Source: Lateolabrax maculatus
Lineage: Eukaryota; Chordata; Actinopteri; Acropomatiformes; Lateolabracidae
Assembly (NCBI GenBank): GCA_031216445.1
Contig: CM062213.1
Location: 4,292,001-4,356,000 of the forward strand
Reading direction: 5' to 3'
Length of the DNA: 64,000 nt
Program-made: the position numbers and the translations under genes
Notes under the pieces: model-generated
The model's database searches: none
Told to the model about the DNA's origin: nothing
The model's input: only the letters and a program-made list of their open reading frames with translations
In this document: positions 36,717 to 49,205 of the stretch, piece by piece
How positions within the stretch are numbered: the stretch's first letter is position 1
Layout of the letters: the number at the start of each line of letters is the position of its first letter

Positions 36717-37260
36717 TTAGATAGCTGACACTTTTGAGTCCCATGACTGAGCCACTACAGTCTTCGGCTATACTACAATAAAGCATCAACTCCAAAGCAT
36801 AGGTGACATGAGTCAGAGCAAATGCTGTAAAATAGGTCCCAGTCTGACAAAGGAGGATGTCAAAAGAATTCTGTGAAAAGAAAAGGCGATATGTGCCGAT
36901 GGCGTTACTGGGTCAAAATAACAATAGGGAGGATTGCCCAGGGGAGGGGGAGGGGGCGACGGAGCTGAGGGACCTCCTGAAATGAGTGAGACAGGCAGAG
37001 AGAGAGAGAGCTAGAGGACAAGGTGTGTCTGGCTGCCAGGGACTGGCCATGCCAGTGAGTAATGAGGGAGCCACTGGAAGTGCCCCCTTCACACAATTAT
37101 AAAGCGTGGGGCTAATGCAGCCAGCGGAGCTGCAGGAGAGAGGCCCTCCATCACCGCTCTCCCCTTTCCTTACGCCCCAGGAAAAACTCTTTATCTTCCC
37201 TTGACAGCCACCGCAACAGACACCAGCATCCAACAATTAAACTGGAGCTCATCCCCGGAC

Positions 37261-37295
37261 AGAGGAGAGGAGAGGAGAGGAGAGGAGAGGAGAGG
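37261..37295. repeat. (AGAGG)7 purine repeat
   Basis: Seven perfect copies of a purine pentamer, continuing into AAGGAGGAGGG. All-purine/all-pyrimidine tracts of this kind can form triplex DNA. Confidence 0.95.
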
Positions 37296-38793
37296 AAGGA
37301 GGAGGGTTGAACTTATCCTCTCCAATCCACAGAATGGATGGAGTGCAAAAAGAAGGGGAGACAACAAAATGTCACATTCCATCTTGTTTGTGCCTTATTT
37401 CACTCGTCCGTACCACGTTTTAAAGAGAACATCCTGCTGCGGTGAGAAGATGCATTTGCTTCCACTGGCATGACAACAACCGGTGTGTGTTTCTCTAGCT
37501 GGTTTGGCTGTGCAAATGTTTGAAATGGCTCGGGTCATGAATTACGGAACTGAGCTCCCAGCAGCCTCGACAAGTTTGGCAACAGTTTTCTTCTTCCATT
37601 CCCATCACTGTCTGCCGTGGCCAGACCAAAGGCCGTCGAGTCCTGGATTAAAAGGCAAACATTTGCAGTCCTGCCGGACCGTGCTGTCTTGCAGTATTAA
37701 TGTCACTCTCTCAGCGCTTGTTGTTAGATATTTCGAGGCAGAAGGAGGCAGAACACAGACTATAAAAGTAAGGAGAAAAATCCCTTGAGTGTGCTAAAAT
37801 CCCAACCCCACAATGTGTCGGCTTGCTGAATATTTTACTGACAGCTTCCTGACCTGCAGACGTGCTTTTAAGTCAAAGCAGATCTCTGAATAAGTGAGGA
37901 CGTTATGTTGCATCACAGAATACTGAATTGGGTTGAATCTCCTCAGCTAACTTCAGTGCTTGATTTACAGTTTATCACTACCTGCACACATCTGACAAGG
38001 GACAACAGAAGGCCACCCGTATCATATTCATATCACTTATTTGAATGTGATGTGGCTTTTCCTGCTCTGGGAAGTTCGGATTTATTTCTTCAGTGGGACT
38101 TAAGTTACAGACGCAAGTCTGTGTATCAAATATTCACAATTGTGTGTTTGGTTGTTACTATTCAGCTGGTAGCCAAACAGCTGAAGCACCAATGAGCCAA
38201 TGATACATTTACATGAACATGAGCGCAGCATCCTCTGCTGAACTAAAGCCAGGCTCCATTCCAAAAGTAGTCTAAACCTTTCGAAGAGTGGACAATAAAT
38301 TAATCAGGAGTCAGGTTCATCATTGTAAACTTACTGTGGTTTAGAAGGAAGCACACCAAAAAGAAAAGGTAGCATGATATGACTTTGACATTGGACAGGA
38401 GTCTCCTGGACAGCTGTTTCAGCAAGAGGTAAGGATTTGCCCAAACAGAATTATAAAAACATTAGAAATAGAACAAGAAAGTATTGATTCGCTGCCAGTT
38501 GATTTTTTAACCTGTACTGACAGAAATAAAAACTGATTGTTGGCTTTAAGGCACATTGATCAATCTACTATACAGAAATATGGTAGGATTTGCAAAATGG
38601 TCATCAGTAATGTAAAGGACACATGGTTTGTGGGGCTTTAGCTTGAAACAATGCAGATTTTGAGGACAGAAGTGATCTCTCTGTGGATTATTGTTGTGTT
38701 GTGTGTGCTTTACTTTTAGTTTTGAGAATAATTGGTACTAAACGTATTATATGAATTATTATGATCATTATGTTGAATTTGGGATTGTCCCTA

Positions 38794-38833
38794 ACACACA
38801 CACACATAAGCACATGCTTCTGTGTGTGTGTGT
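38794..38833. repeat. Inverted microsatellite, hairpin/cruciform-prone
   Basis: A CA run (38794-38806) and a TG run (38821-38833) flank AAGCA-CA-TGCTT. The whole is an inverted repeat: a 5-bp inner stem with a 2-nt loop, one mismatch, then 13 bp of CA/TG stem. Confidence 0.85.
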
Positions 38834-41800
38834 GTATCAGCCATAGGGCGAGGTCCAGCCATCAGCCAGGTGGACATTAGGCACGATCACTATGAACCAT
38901 CTGGTATGCGGACGAGAGAGCAGTGTGAATGGCTTCACGATGACTCTACTGGGCCAGTCACGAGAGCCACTTTAGACGACAAATGGCCACTTGGACGAGA
39001 CATAATCCCATTCAGGTAGCTGTTGGGGTAAAGGACCATCTATTATCTGTGTCTGAGCATGAGTGAGTCTGTGCCCATGCGAGTTTGTTTAAATGTGTAT
39101 TTATGTTTTTTTACATAATGTAAAAATGTGTATTTATGGTACTCCATAATATACTGCATAACTTCTGCTGAAACACTCAAGTTCACAACAGTAACTGTGT
39201 GTGCATTATGGTGCAATATGGGATTAAAACAACTTGAGACACGACTGCAGGTTGTGATGGATGTCGTGCTTGGAGCCTGTCAGGCAGCTAAAGGGGTTAA
39301 ACCAACCTGCTAAGATGGAGTGGGTGGCTGTGCACTCTAGCCTTTGGTGAGGGGAGGTGAAGGGCATCGATGGAACCACTGACTGGTCATTTTTCTCTTG
39401 GTGGCCCACAGTGACAGCAGCCATTAAATGACTGGATGAGGTGATTATGTTTAAGGAAATCAATGCTTCATTGTTTTCAGCTTAGCCCAACGGCCAATTA
39501 GGAGCTGTTAATGAGGTAAGGTTGTAAAATGTGGAGCTAGATAGGGGAGAAGGAATTGGGGCTGAAGATAAAAAAGGCATACTTCATATTATTATTAAGT
39601 ATTTTCCACGGAGCACTGAGAGTTTGACATTTGTAGAATGTGTAGAATGGGCTGTTTAAATCAGGGTGGTCTTATACTGGGGCCGATATGGTAAACCTCA
39701 CATGCTTAAAACCCATGCCGATAGACGGGTCGGCATTAAGAGCTCCAACACTCAAGCCATGAACGGCTGCATTATTTCTGTGCATAAACTCAAGGTCACA
39801 GAAACAAACCCACAACAGTTTATTCACCCAAAGACTCCAGGCTCACAGGAATGAAAGTGACAGTTTCTTTTTATCCTTCGAGTGACAAAGAACGTACACT
39901 ACTGGCAACTTATTGCCCCTCGGTGTCAAAAAATTTCCAGATGCTGTAAGATCAGAGATAAATGCAGGTACTCGTGACAATGTCACCACAAAAAAAAAAA
40001 AGAAAAGAAATTCCCACCACACCTTGGCTCAGCTTCAGCATCAACAACTATAATCTATGCAGAGTGGCCAAAAGCAGAAATCACTGGCTCACCATCAGCA
40101 AGCATTTCTGTCACCCACTCTTTCTCTCTCTAACTCTCGCTCTCACACTACTTCTCTCACTGCTACAGTTTTTAAGTAATGACATATGGCCGAGGGAAGG
40201 AACACAGCAGCCGGGAAAACTTAAGCCTCTCAAGGACTCGTCATAACAACTTAATCAGTGCACACTTGGGCAGCTGCTGCATCAGCCACAGTCCATCTTT
40301 CTTCGCAATTCCTCCTTTTCTGTGGGCTTGTTGATGTTCCCCAGTGCTTCTGTGTAAATGACAGCTATCCACTGTCAATTTACATCTCAGGTGGCAACAG
40401 GAAATATGCTCCCCTTTGTCAGTAAATAAATGTAGACGTGCAGAGCTGAGAAATGTAAATTTGACACTCGTATTCGTTCGTATTCAAGAAGCAGAGTAAG
40501 AGCTGCATTTCAAGTTATTGCTGAAAATGATGCACATTTGGAAGACAAACTGAGACTCTCACAGTAGCTAAATGCCTTTTTACAAGTGAACAAAGTTACT
40601 TTGTACTGTGCGCCAGAGAAGTCAATTCAAACCCCCGCAAAGTTTTATTAAGAAGCAGACTGTTTATTGAGTTGTTTTTTTTCTGTCAACTTTTCTTTCT
40701 GTGAAATCATGCATTATGCAAAATGACCCTTTTCTATGACTTGTGATGTAGAGTTTTAAACATAATAAAATGAATCTGACTGAAAAGTTGTCAGATAGAT
40801 CCAGAATGAAAAAAGCTCTATTCTGTTTGTCCCGATTAGTTTTATGTTTTTCGGATTTGAGGGAGAAAAAGAAAGATATTAATGATCTGTTTCAAGAAGC
40901 AAAGGCATCAAAGTGGCTATGGGCCAGCTGTCCCACTGCATATATGTTTAATGATGCTCATCAGAATTTAGCTTTTCATTACTTAAACATCAAGTTGAAA
41001 CTTCATGAACACTCCCCCTGATTACTTAGGATAATGTTTAAACACGCTACAAAGCACCGTCGAGTGGTTTCCAAATGGATGCCTTAGAGGCAGTGCCAGG
41101 GAACAACTTTTCATGTCCTTCCTCTTGGCAACTGATACGGTTTTTATATTTTATCAGAAATTACACAACCCTCATTTACGGCCGAAATTCCTCTGCCTCA
41201 GAAACAGGACCAGTTAAAATGAATAGTGTGAGAAGAGAAATCCCAGGGAGAACTAGACTTAGACCTCACTGCTATATTTTCATGATGGAGTATATCACTT
41301 CTGTGGTGCTAATGCTCCCTGAATCACACCTCATGGAGTATGGAGGAGATGTGTGAAGAGAGAGAGAGTGACTGCATGCATAGTGCATATTTCTGTGTAC
41401 AGCTATGCTGTTATGCATGTCACTGACTGGAGGTGTTAACATGGACACCATCTGTGTGTATTCCACATGAGAGAAAGTCTCCTGTGTTGGTAAAGGCATA
41501 AAAAGACACCTTTCCCTTATGGTTCAGACACGGAGTACTTATTTGCGGCGCTGAAGTTCTCCTGGCCATTGCTAGTAAATCATCCACTAAGGCTTGAGCC
41601 GCAGCCACTTGTTCTCACTCTGAAGCCCTTTCCCAGAGAGCAAACTCTCGCCAATGAATAATAAAAGGTAGCCTCAAGGAGGAACGCTACCAGAAGAGCT
41701 TGCACCATTCACCACTCAACACATCTGAAGAAGAACTGGGAGGAATACTAGCTTTGGGACGTTTTATAGTGCAGTCTGTCTCCAAGAATAACAAACAAAT

Positions 41801-44039
41801 TAATCTCAGGCCATTGTTAACCATTGTTTATCCAATCCAAAAACCTCTTGACCCATGTGTCACTGAGGCATCAGGAGCTGGAGTGGATTCACCATTTATC
41901 AAGTGACTGCCCATCAGCGCCCCGTTGCAGTGATCCGTATGGTTTCTCTGACCTCAGCCAGTGTGAAGGCTTCAGGCTGGTTTCTCACCGACCTTTCTGT
42001 GGCCTGGATTTCACTTTCCTCCTGAGGCAGCATCACCCACAGTAATGGGAGTAGACAAACAAGTGGACATAGCAGCTATAGTAGAGCCTGGAGCTACCGC
42101 AAACCTGAGGTGGGAGGAGGGCCGGGGGAGAGAGAGGGGGAGAGGGGAGAAAGACACTCCAGAGCTCAAGCTGACTGGCAGGAACCACTGACCCAGCTAT
42201 ACTGGAGTCACACGAATCAATGTTGTTTTTTTCCCCTCTGCTGGTATGGCTTACTTCTGAGTCTAGCTACAGTCTTACAGAATACTGAATAGAGCTCTAT
42301 TACAGTGAGTCCAGCTTACAGAAACCTGCTATGAAGGGGTTTGATAAATGAGTAGAAAGCCTGGAAAAAAAACAGAGAAAGAAAAAGAAAAAATCTTAGT
42401 ATGCACCTTGTTTTTAACAGGTTTTCTTCATGCATGGAGAAATGGGAATAGGCTCCAGTTTACTGAATAGGAAAAGTATAGTGCAGCAATTGCACCATTG
42501 GTGGTAATAGTCTTGACATCTTTAACAGGTAATTCCATTAGTACAAATAAGAGATGCGAGGTGCTGCTGGCCACGGCCCTGGTCGATTCTTAATCACCTG
42601 TATGGGTTTCCTCTCGTGGGCCTGTATGACTCCAATGCTCACATCTTTATGGTTATTAAAGTTAACGATTGCTGCGTGCCTCATTTACCAGGGCTCTATC
42701 AATACCAGTTCAGCACCATGAAATTACCCCAGTCCAGAGGGAGCAGCGTGACAAACCGGATTAAGAAGGGTTCTGTAATGCCCTGGCATATATAACTCTC
42801 CGTGTCATGGACTCAGCCCGCTGCTAGAAGACCCACTGCCAAGCTCAAGCCCAGTGAAGGGAGGGGCACTACACTAGAGGGGCTGCTGACGACTATTATA
42901 GCTTAAATGTCAATTCAAGCTTTTATTACCCACATGGTTGTTCAGAAAAGTAATGAAAACTAATAGCTGGCAGGTAAAAAAAAAAAAACAAAGAAAAAAA
43001 ACACAGTTTTGGAGAAAACACATTAAAAGTTCTCAGAAGTTACCTTACAGATGAATGGAAAAAGGGGTTGATTATGGTAAATATATGCAGGATTTAACCT
43101 ACTTCTGTGGTCTTTCAGGTGTAAGGATAACTTTGTTGGATACTCTTTTATGTGCATGACAGTTATATTTTGTTTAGAGAAGGGCTTCATGGCATTTTAA
43201 ATGTTGTATCAAAATAAAAGCCTGCAGTAAAGGGAAGCGATGGCTTGTGTCCCTTCACTTGCATCTCGCTTATCTTATTTTCATGACAGGATGGTGAAGC
43301 CAGAAATAGTGTAATTCTGTGCCAGAAACACTATATTGTACAGAATTTACGATATGCTGTCACGGTCACATAAAGAGAAGTATTACATAAAGTCAGCAAA
43401 CTTCTATTTATGACTTCTGGCTTCTTACTTTATTCCTCTCTTGTGCTGTGTGTCTGTACACTCTTGTGTCATTACAAACCAACACAACCATAGGATCCAT
43501 GCATGCAGGTTTGGCTGCACCTCTCTGTGTTTTACTGCACCCTGCAGTACAGTTGGCAGTGCCTGACCTCCATTCAATGTCCATATGACACAGGTCACTG
43601 CTCACTCTAAATGAGAGTCGGATGGTGAAATGAGAAACTAAATTGTCCATTCAAAATCACAAAACTGCCTCTCTGAACGGCACCATAGAGGAGCCTTCAA
43701 AAAGTGACATTCCTTGGTAGAAAACAATTGAATGCTGTGAGCCTTGGAAAATGGCCTGAATACAGAGCACGAGTTTCAGTTCACCTCTTTCAAGAAAAAA
43801 AGAAAAAGAAAAGTTCTGAAAATGACAAAAAATAAAGTTATAAAATGCTATATAGGATTGCTGAGTATCATACATTAGAGCTCCTGTCTGTTTGAAGGTC
43901 TATTTTAAATATTGGGTGACACAGAATGACATAGTGGAGGAGGTGTGATGCAACACGGTGGCTGTCTCAACCAGCAATCACGCCATACCGGGGCTTCTGC
44001 GTGTGGGGTCTGGAACGACATGTCGCTCTAGGTTCAGAC

Positions 44040-44330
44040 GGGGTCTTCCTGGATTACACACAATGCATTATCTAATATGCATAATGCATCAGCAGGCACT
44101 TAACATCAAATTATGGATGCATGCAAAAAAGTCCCTAAGTAGTGTATGTAGAGAAAGGGCACTTTGCTGTGAAAATAATCTGCCCACTTTCAGTAAAGCC
44201 CAGCAATCAGGGAGTTGCATGATTTTGCATATGCATGTCCCCATATGCAATAAATGTTAATGAGCACAAATCTCTCTCAATGGCATGTTTGCATGTTTCA
44301 ATGCTGCCTTTAAGCATTAAAGCGGTTGAC
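44040..44330. promoter_or_regulatory. Candidate enhancer rich in octamer (POU) and ATGCAT motifs
   Basis: A dense cluster of TGCAT cores: CAATGCATTATC, AATATGCATAATGCATC, ATGGATGCATGC, TTTGCATATGCATG, CCATATGCAATAAATG and TGGCATGTTTGCATG. A perfect 9-bp inverted repeat TTGCATATG / CATATGCAA at 44225-44233 and 44242-44250 resembles a paired octamer-type site. AAATTATGG and GTTAATGAG add homeobox-like cores. Regulation of tafa1 is an inference from position. Confidence 0.4.
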
Positions 44331-46584
44331 TGCATCACACTATCAGTCTGTTAATGTTCTTGGTTATTTATTTATTTTAATTTATTTTATTGCAAACTGA
44401 ATTTAAAATGTAATACGTTTTGCACGTTTTACGATTCACTGCCTGTAGTCTCTTTTTAGGTCCAACGTCATTGCCTGACACATACATGACAAACAGTTTT
44501 CCACTAAGCACCTTATTAAAACGGATATTGGCTTTTTAATGACGCATTTGTGGGATGATAATTGTCAGGCAGAGCACTGATCACTTTCCCAAAGCCTGAG
44601 ATGATCAATCTAAGCAAGAGCAAAAGGGAGCAAAATCAATGTGCTAAACACTTAGCTCGTGTTTGACAACGCAGAGTAACGATGTCAGATGTGGCATTTA
44701 GCGGCTGACCTTGCTTTCGGTAAGCACAAGGACAAGAACGTGTTGTAGACTATGAAGAAGACAGGAGTATTAAGCTGTCATAAAGCTATAATTCATCACA
44801 ACTTCAGACATTTTATTTACATTTATCAGGCGACAGCCATTTTTCATACATGCCTATTAGATGATAGGTCATACATTAAAAGAGTCAAATTTTTTCATCA
44901 TTAGATTAATCCATGGATCAAACAAAGGGAACAAGGGTTATTTAACTAAGATAATCACCATCTGTCATTAGGTTCTCCTAATTTCATTGCTGAATAGAAA
45001 TCTGCAGCTCTTACTTTTGTTATTTCATATAGTATATACTTTGAGCTGTGTTGGGAACATGATGATTTATATTGTCTGATTATCTAATTTTGGCAACCAT
45101 CAGATATTTTTGCCATAATGTTTATACCAAGACAGCCATGCTGTTAACACAACTGTTTGTATTAGGTTGTTATGGTTCAGTGTTGCAGTGGAGGACAGTT
45201 TAATGTTAAGATTGGATTTGTATATGACTGTAGTATCAGTGTGAGTATCTTGACTTGTCAGGTATTTCATTTGCTGGATTAATCAAAAACAGACACCTGG
45301 TTATGTTATTCATTAAGTTTCTCAATTGATTTTCCATTACAATTACTATATAAACTATTTTTTTACTGTGTGTACAAATGAGTGCAACACTATGAATGCC
45401 TTCCAGGAGAGAATGTGGTTCGTTAACCTCAGATTTAAACAATCATCTCCTCTCCCTTTCTTTTCATCCCACCTCGAGCGTGGCCATTTGTTACAAGTAT
45501 TTGCATTCCAGCGTGGTTGGCCGACACGTCGAAAAAACTAGTTATTTTCCAGCATAACCTGGTCTTTCCAGCAAAAGAGGCATCACGAAGAGGGGACCCT
45601 TTCCATACATTCCCAAGACATTATTAAATGTAATTGTAGCCAACAATTGTGTGGAAAATGATGATGAAAGGAGTCTTCACTGTTAATTTGCACCGTCCTC
45701 AGTGGTGTTCCTTTACTGAAGAGGCTAATTATCCTCCTCACAAAGCCTTGCAGATACCTTTAGAGACAGGTTCTCAGTCCTATCAGAGAGTAGAATGGAG
45801 ACTATTGAAAATACAGCACAGTACACAATGTGCAACAGATTAACTAGGGGCCAAATAGATATCAGACAATGATAATCTATTTTTGTGTCACAAAGCGCTA
45901 AAATGGGTTTTCAACCTATTTCTATACCTGTGGGAAAGAATCATAGCTTTGACAAATGACTATAAGCGAGACGAGAGATGGGTGGGGGGCAGGTTGGTGG
46001 GGTAAGAATGAGAAGGGAAGGGGGGCGTAGTTATTTGCAGACTCTAAAATCAGAACAATATGAGAACTGGAACACAATTTGGCATCAGATTACTCACAGT
46101 GATATCCATCAAAACACACAATTCAGTCACTCAATGTCATTACTGTCGGCTTGATAAGCTTTTAAGCTGGAGATAACATCTTGATGTGGTAACACTAGTG
46201 GGAGAAGAGTCTCCGTGTCATCTGTTTCTATTGTTGAGGCCACAACAGAGGAAAAATGAACCACGTACCAAAGCAATGAGATGTGAGATGATTCATTACA
46301 AAAATGATTGATGAGTTTATCATTAAAAAGCCGTCATTTCACATCCCCGCAGAGATGAAGACAACAACAAACTTTCCCCACTTTTGACATCGCTTTGAAT
46401 CAATACTTAAGTGTTTATTAAGAGTGTTTTTGTACGAATCACATGTCTTCTCTGTGTGCAGAGATAGTATTGCAATGAAATGTTTTTAAGCTTCCTGTGG
46501 CGTCGTAACATTGGGAACACACTAAATTGAGTTGCTAAATGCAGGAGATCTGTGAAAAGAAAAAGCCCTAACTTTCACTCTTTT

Positions 46585-46870
46585 CTTTTTTGACTGAGAG
46601 TGATTACTTCATCTTCCATAGCAATCCTCTGCAGAGAGGAATCAATCATGAATTGAAATATGCCATGATTCAGTCACAGAAACTATCCCCCATCTATGAG
46701 ATTAAATATCGGCCATAATGAATGACACAGGCCCTTGTACCCATTAATTATAAAGATTAGAATCATGACTTTGTTTTGAACTCGCGCCCATGCTGATTCT
46801 CAAGGTCATTTTCTCTTATAAGACTTATAAGAGGACTTACTTGTAAAGAAACACGGAGATAAAATGAATT
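46585..46870. promoter_or_regulatory. Candidate conserved non-coding element
   Basis: Complex sequence with GAGTGATTACTTC, GAATCAATCATGAATTG, GGCCATAATGAATGACAC and CCCATTAATTATAAAG, i.e. repeated ATTA/TAAT and ATCAAT cores. It ends at a perfect 10-bp inverted repeat, CTCTTATAAG-A-CTTATAAGAG, at 46813-46833. Confidence 0.32.
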
Positions 46871-47204
46871 ACATGCATTTTTCTGTTACCTCAAAACTCG
46901 CTTATGAAAATGTACGGTGACAAAATGACCAAATGATTGAATTTTTAGAGTTTTATATGAACATTAATACCCAATATTCACACACAGTGGATGTACCTTG
47001 GGCATTATATTGTCTCATAACTGTGAAACCCTTAAGTAAAGATGAAATGAAAAACTGAATCTCCTCATCAGTCTTGCCTCTACATACCTGTAAATTTGAT
47101 CTGTGCCACCAGGGTGGACTGTGAAATCATGTGGCTGCACATCAAAGTGTGACTGAACTCACTGTGCATACTAATGCAAGAGCAATGCATGCACTGAGCT
47201 CTGT

Positions 47205-47208
<4 letters not shown>

Positions 47209-47252
<44 letters not shown>
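47209..47252. repeat. (GA)n microsatellite
   Basis: A GA run of about 30 bp, a short interruption, then further GAGA. Arg-Glu and Ser-Leu open frames here are repeat artefacts. Confidence 0.95.
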
Positions 47253-47750
47253 AGGAGGGAGAGCAATAAAAACAACCAGAGAAAATCTCCCTTCAAAGAA
47301 AAATAAATATATTGGAAAAACTGAATTGTGTTGACATTTAGTGAATATTTTATCCAGGAGAAAAATAAGGTTAAACACAATTTTCAGGTACATAAACAGA
47401 CCTTAACTACTTTTCCATGCTGGTATCTACCTTTCATCCACAGATTGTACTTTCAGAAATGCCCCCATCCCCACTTAACGCATCAACTTGGGAAGAGATG
47501 TGGCTGGTATGGTGCCAAAAGCAGCAGTCACCGCGTGTATCCTCTTTATCCATCATATCTGCTGCATCATTTCCCTGGTCATTGCCTGTGTACTGGTGGT
47601 GCTCCAAGTCATGACTGAAGGATCAGAGCTAGGAGATAACTGATTGTCTCCTGGCAGACAGACGAGCTGCCTTTACGGGCAATGAAGAAGGGAGCCTCTG
47701 CAAAGCACTTCAGTAGAGGCTCTCCTTATTTCTCTCTGTTCTGTCTCCCT

Positions 47751-47791
47751 CCATCCATCCATTCACCCATCTGTCCATCCATCCATCCATC
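47751..47791. repeat. (CCAT)n tetranucleotide repeat, interrupted
   Basis: About ten CCAT-type units with imperfect units in the middle. Confidence 0.85.
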
Positions 47792-48279
47792 GCTCTCCAA
47801 GGTAGGTCAAAAGAAAGATCCTGCTTGGCAGCTCATTCGTCACTCTGATGAAGCCGCTTGTTAGAGACTCATCAGCTCCTCTCTGTATCTCACACACACA
47901 CACACAACATGCACACACACGCAAACTGCAACGCTATCTTTCACTCTAATACTTGTCTTGGAAAGGTCCCATTTCACTTTTCTCCCTGCCTGCCTTCCCT
48001 TCTCACGTCTCAGGTCTCTCTCTCATTAAAGGCATCTCCAACAGTGGAGAGCACAAGGGAGGTATAGCATCTGACCGGACTGAACTGTGACATGTTCAAA
48101 GAGGGCAGATCCCACCATGCACCGTCTCTCATTACCCCAGGTCACTGACCAGAGGTCATCCAAGCTCAGTGGCCCCACTGGCTGGAAGCTGTTGCAGTAA
48201 AAATTCACCTTTGCTCTGCATGCTACAATGGACAACATGCAGAAGAGGGACAGAAAAAAAAATTGTGTGTTATGGATGT

Positions 48280-48306
48280 ACACACACACACACACACACA
48301 CACACA
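48280..48306. repeat. (AC)13 microsatellite
   Basis: 27 bp of AC. A shorter CA tract with interruptions lies at about 47890-47920. Confidence 0.93.
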
Positions 48307-49127
48307 AGTTAGATCTCACAATGACTCTTAAGAGTTGTGGTAATTATTGCAATTAGGTTTGTCATACAAAGGAGGCATTCAAGTAAATGTTCCTAAATGG
48401 CGATAATGGAATTTTACTGGTTGTCTTTTGCTTGACACTGTTGCAAGGAAGTGTGTTTTTGATTAAATTCATCATGTGGTAATTTGTACATTAATTTCCA
48501 CATTATTGCTCTGATCCGTCAACACCTATGCACTCTAAACAGAAGAAAATGCAATAACGATATTTGCCAGCTGTTTCTCACACACAAATCAAATTAGACT
48601 GCAGCTCTCAAGGCTCAGCAACAGATGGTTGATCGAGAGGAGAGTAAATCCCCAGTAGTTACTGTACTATGACACTCCTTAGTTTATCTCCACGGGCTTT
48701 TCTGGAAGAGCTCCATTATTTATCCATTTTCACAACTGATGGCATTTTGTAACAGTAAAGTGCTGTATGTTTTAAACCAGACAGACTCATTCAGCTGCAT
48801 ACAATAGCAGCTTGTTTAAATGTGTTTAAAAGGTCTCCTATCTTTCATTCTCAGAGTTGCTGTGGCTGAGGCAGATGCCAACTCTATTCAAAATAGAAAT
48901 GTCTTCAGACCCGCCTGCTCTCTTTGGAATTCAATTAATCACCTTCAAATTTGGCATGTGGCCTTCTGAGAAAAGCGCTGCTTTTTGTTGACGTCACAAG
49001 TGGCGCTTGGCACGCCCTCTCTGGCTTACACACCTCTGTTGGCATCAGCTGGCGGGCTTGATAAAATGGAGGAGCGGGGCGAGACACTGATTGGGTTGTA
49101 TTCTTGGGTCTAGTTTCCAACCCGAGA

Positions 49128-49205
49128 AGCCTGGAGAACAAGAACTTCATTGCCAACGACTGCTTCACTGTAACTGAAGTGCATGTGACAACAAAGAGCT
49201 GGAAA
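49128..49205 (+). mobile_element. Possible L2-type LINE 3' end remnant
   Basis: AACAAGAACTTCATTGCC, CTGTAACTGAAGTGCATGTG and then ACAACAAAG and GAAACTTGAAA resemble the 3' UTR end of fish L2/CR1-type LINEs, where a CATTG block is followed by a degenerate GACAATAAA and a short tail. No coding part is present. A weak call by resemblance only. Confidence 0.3.
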
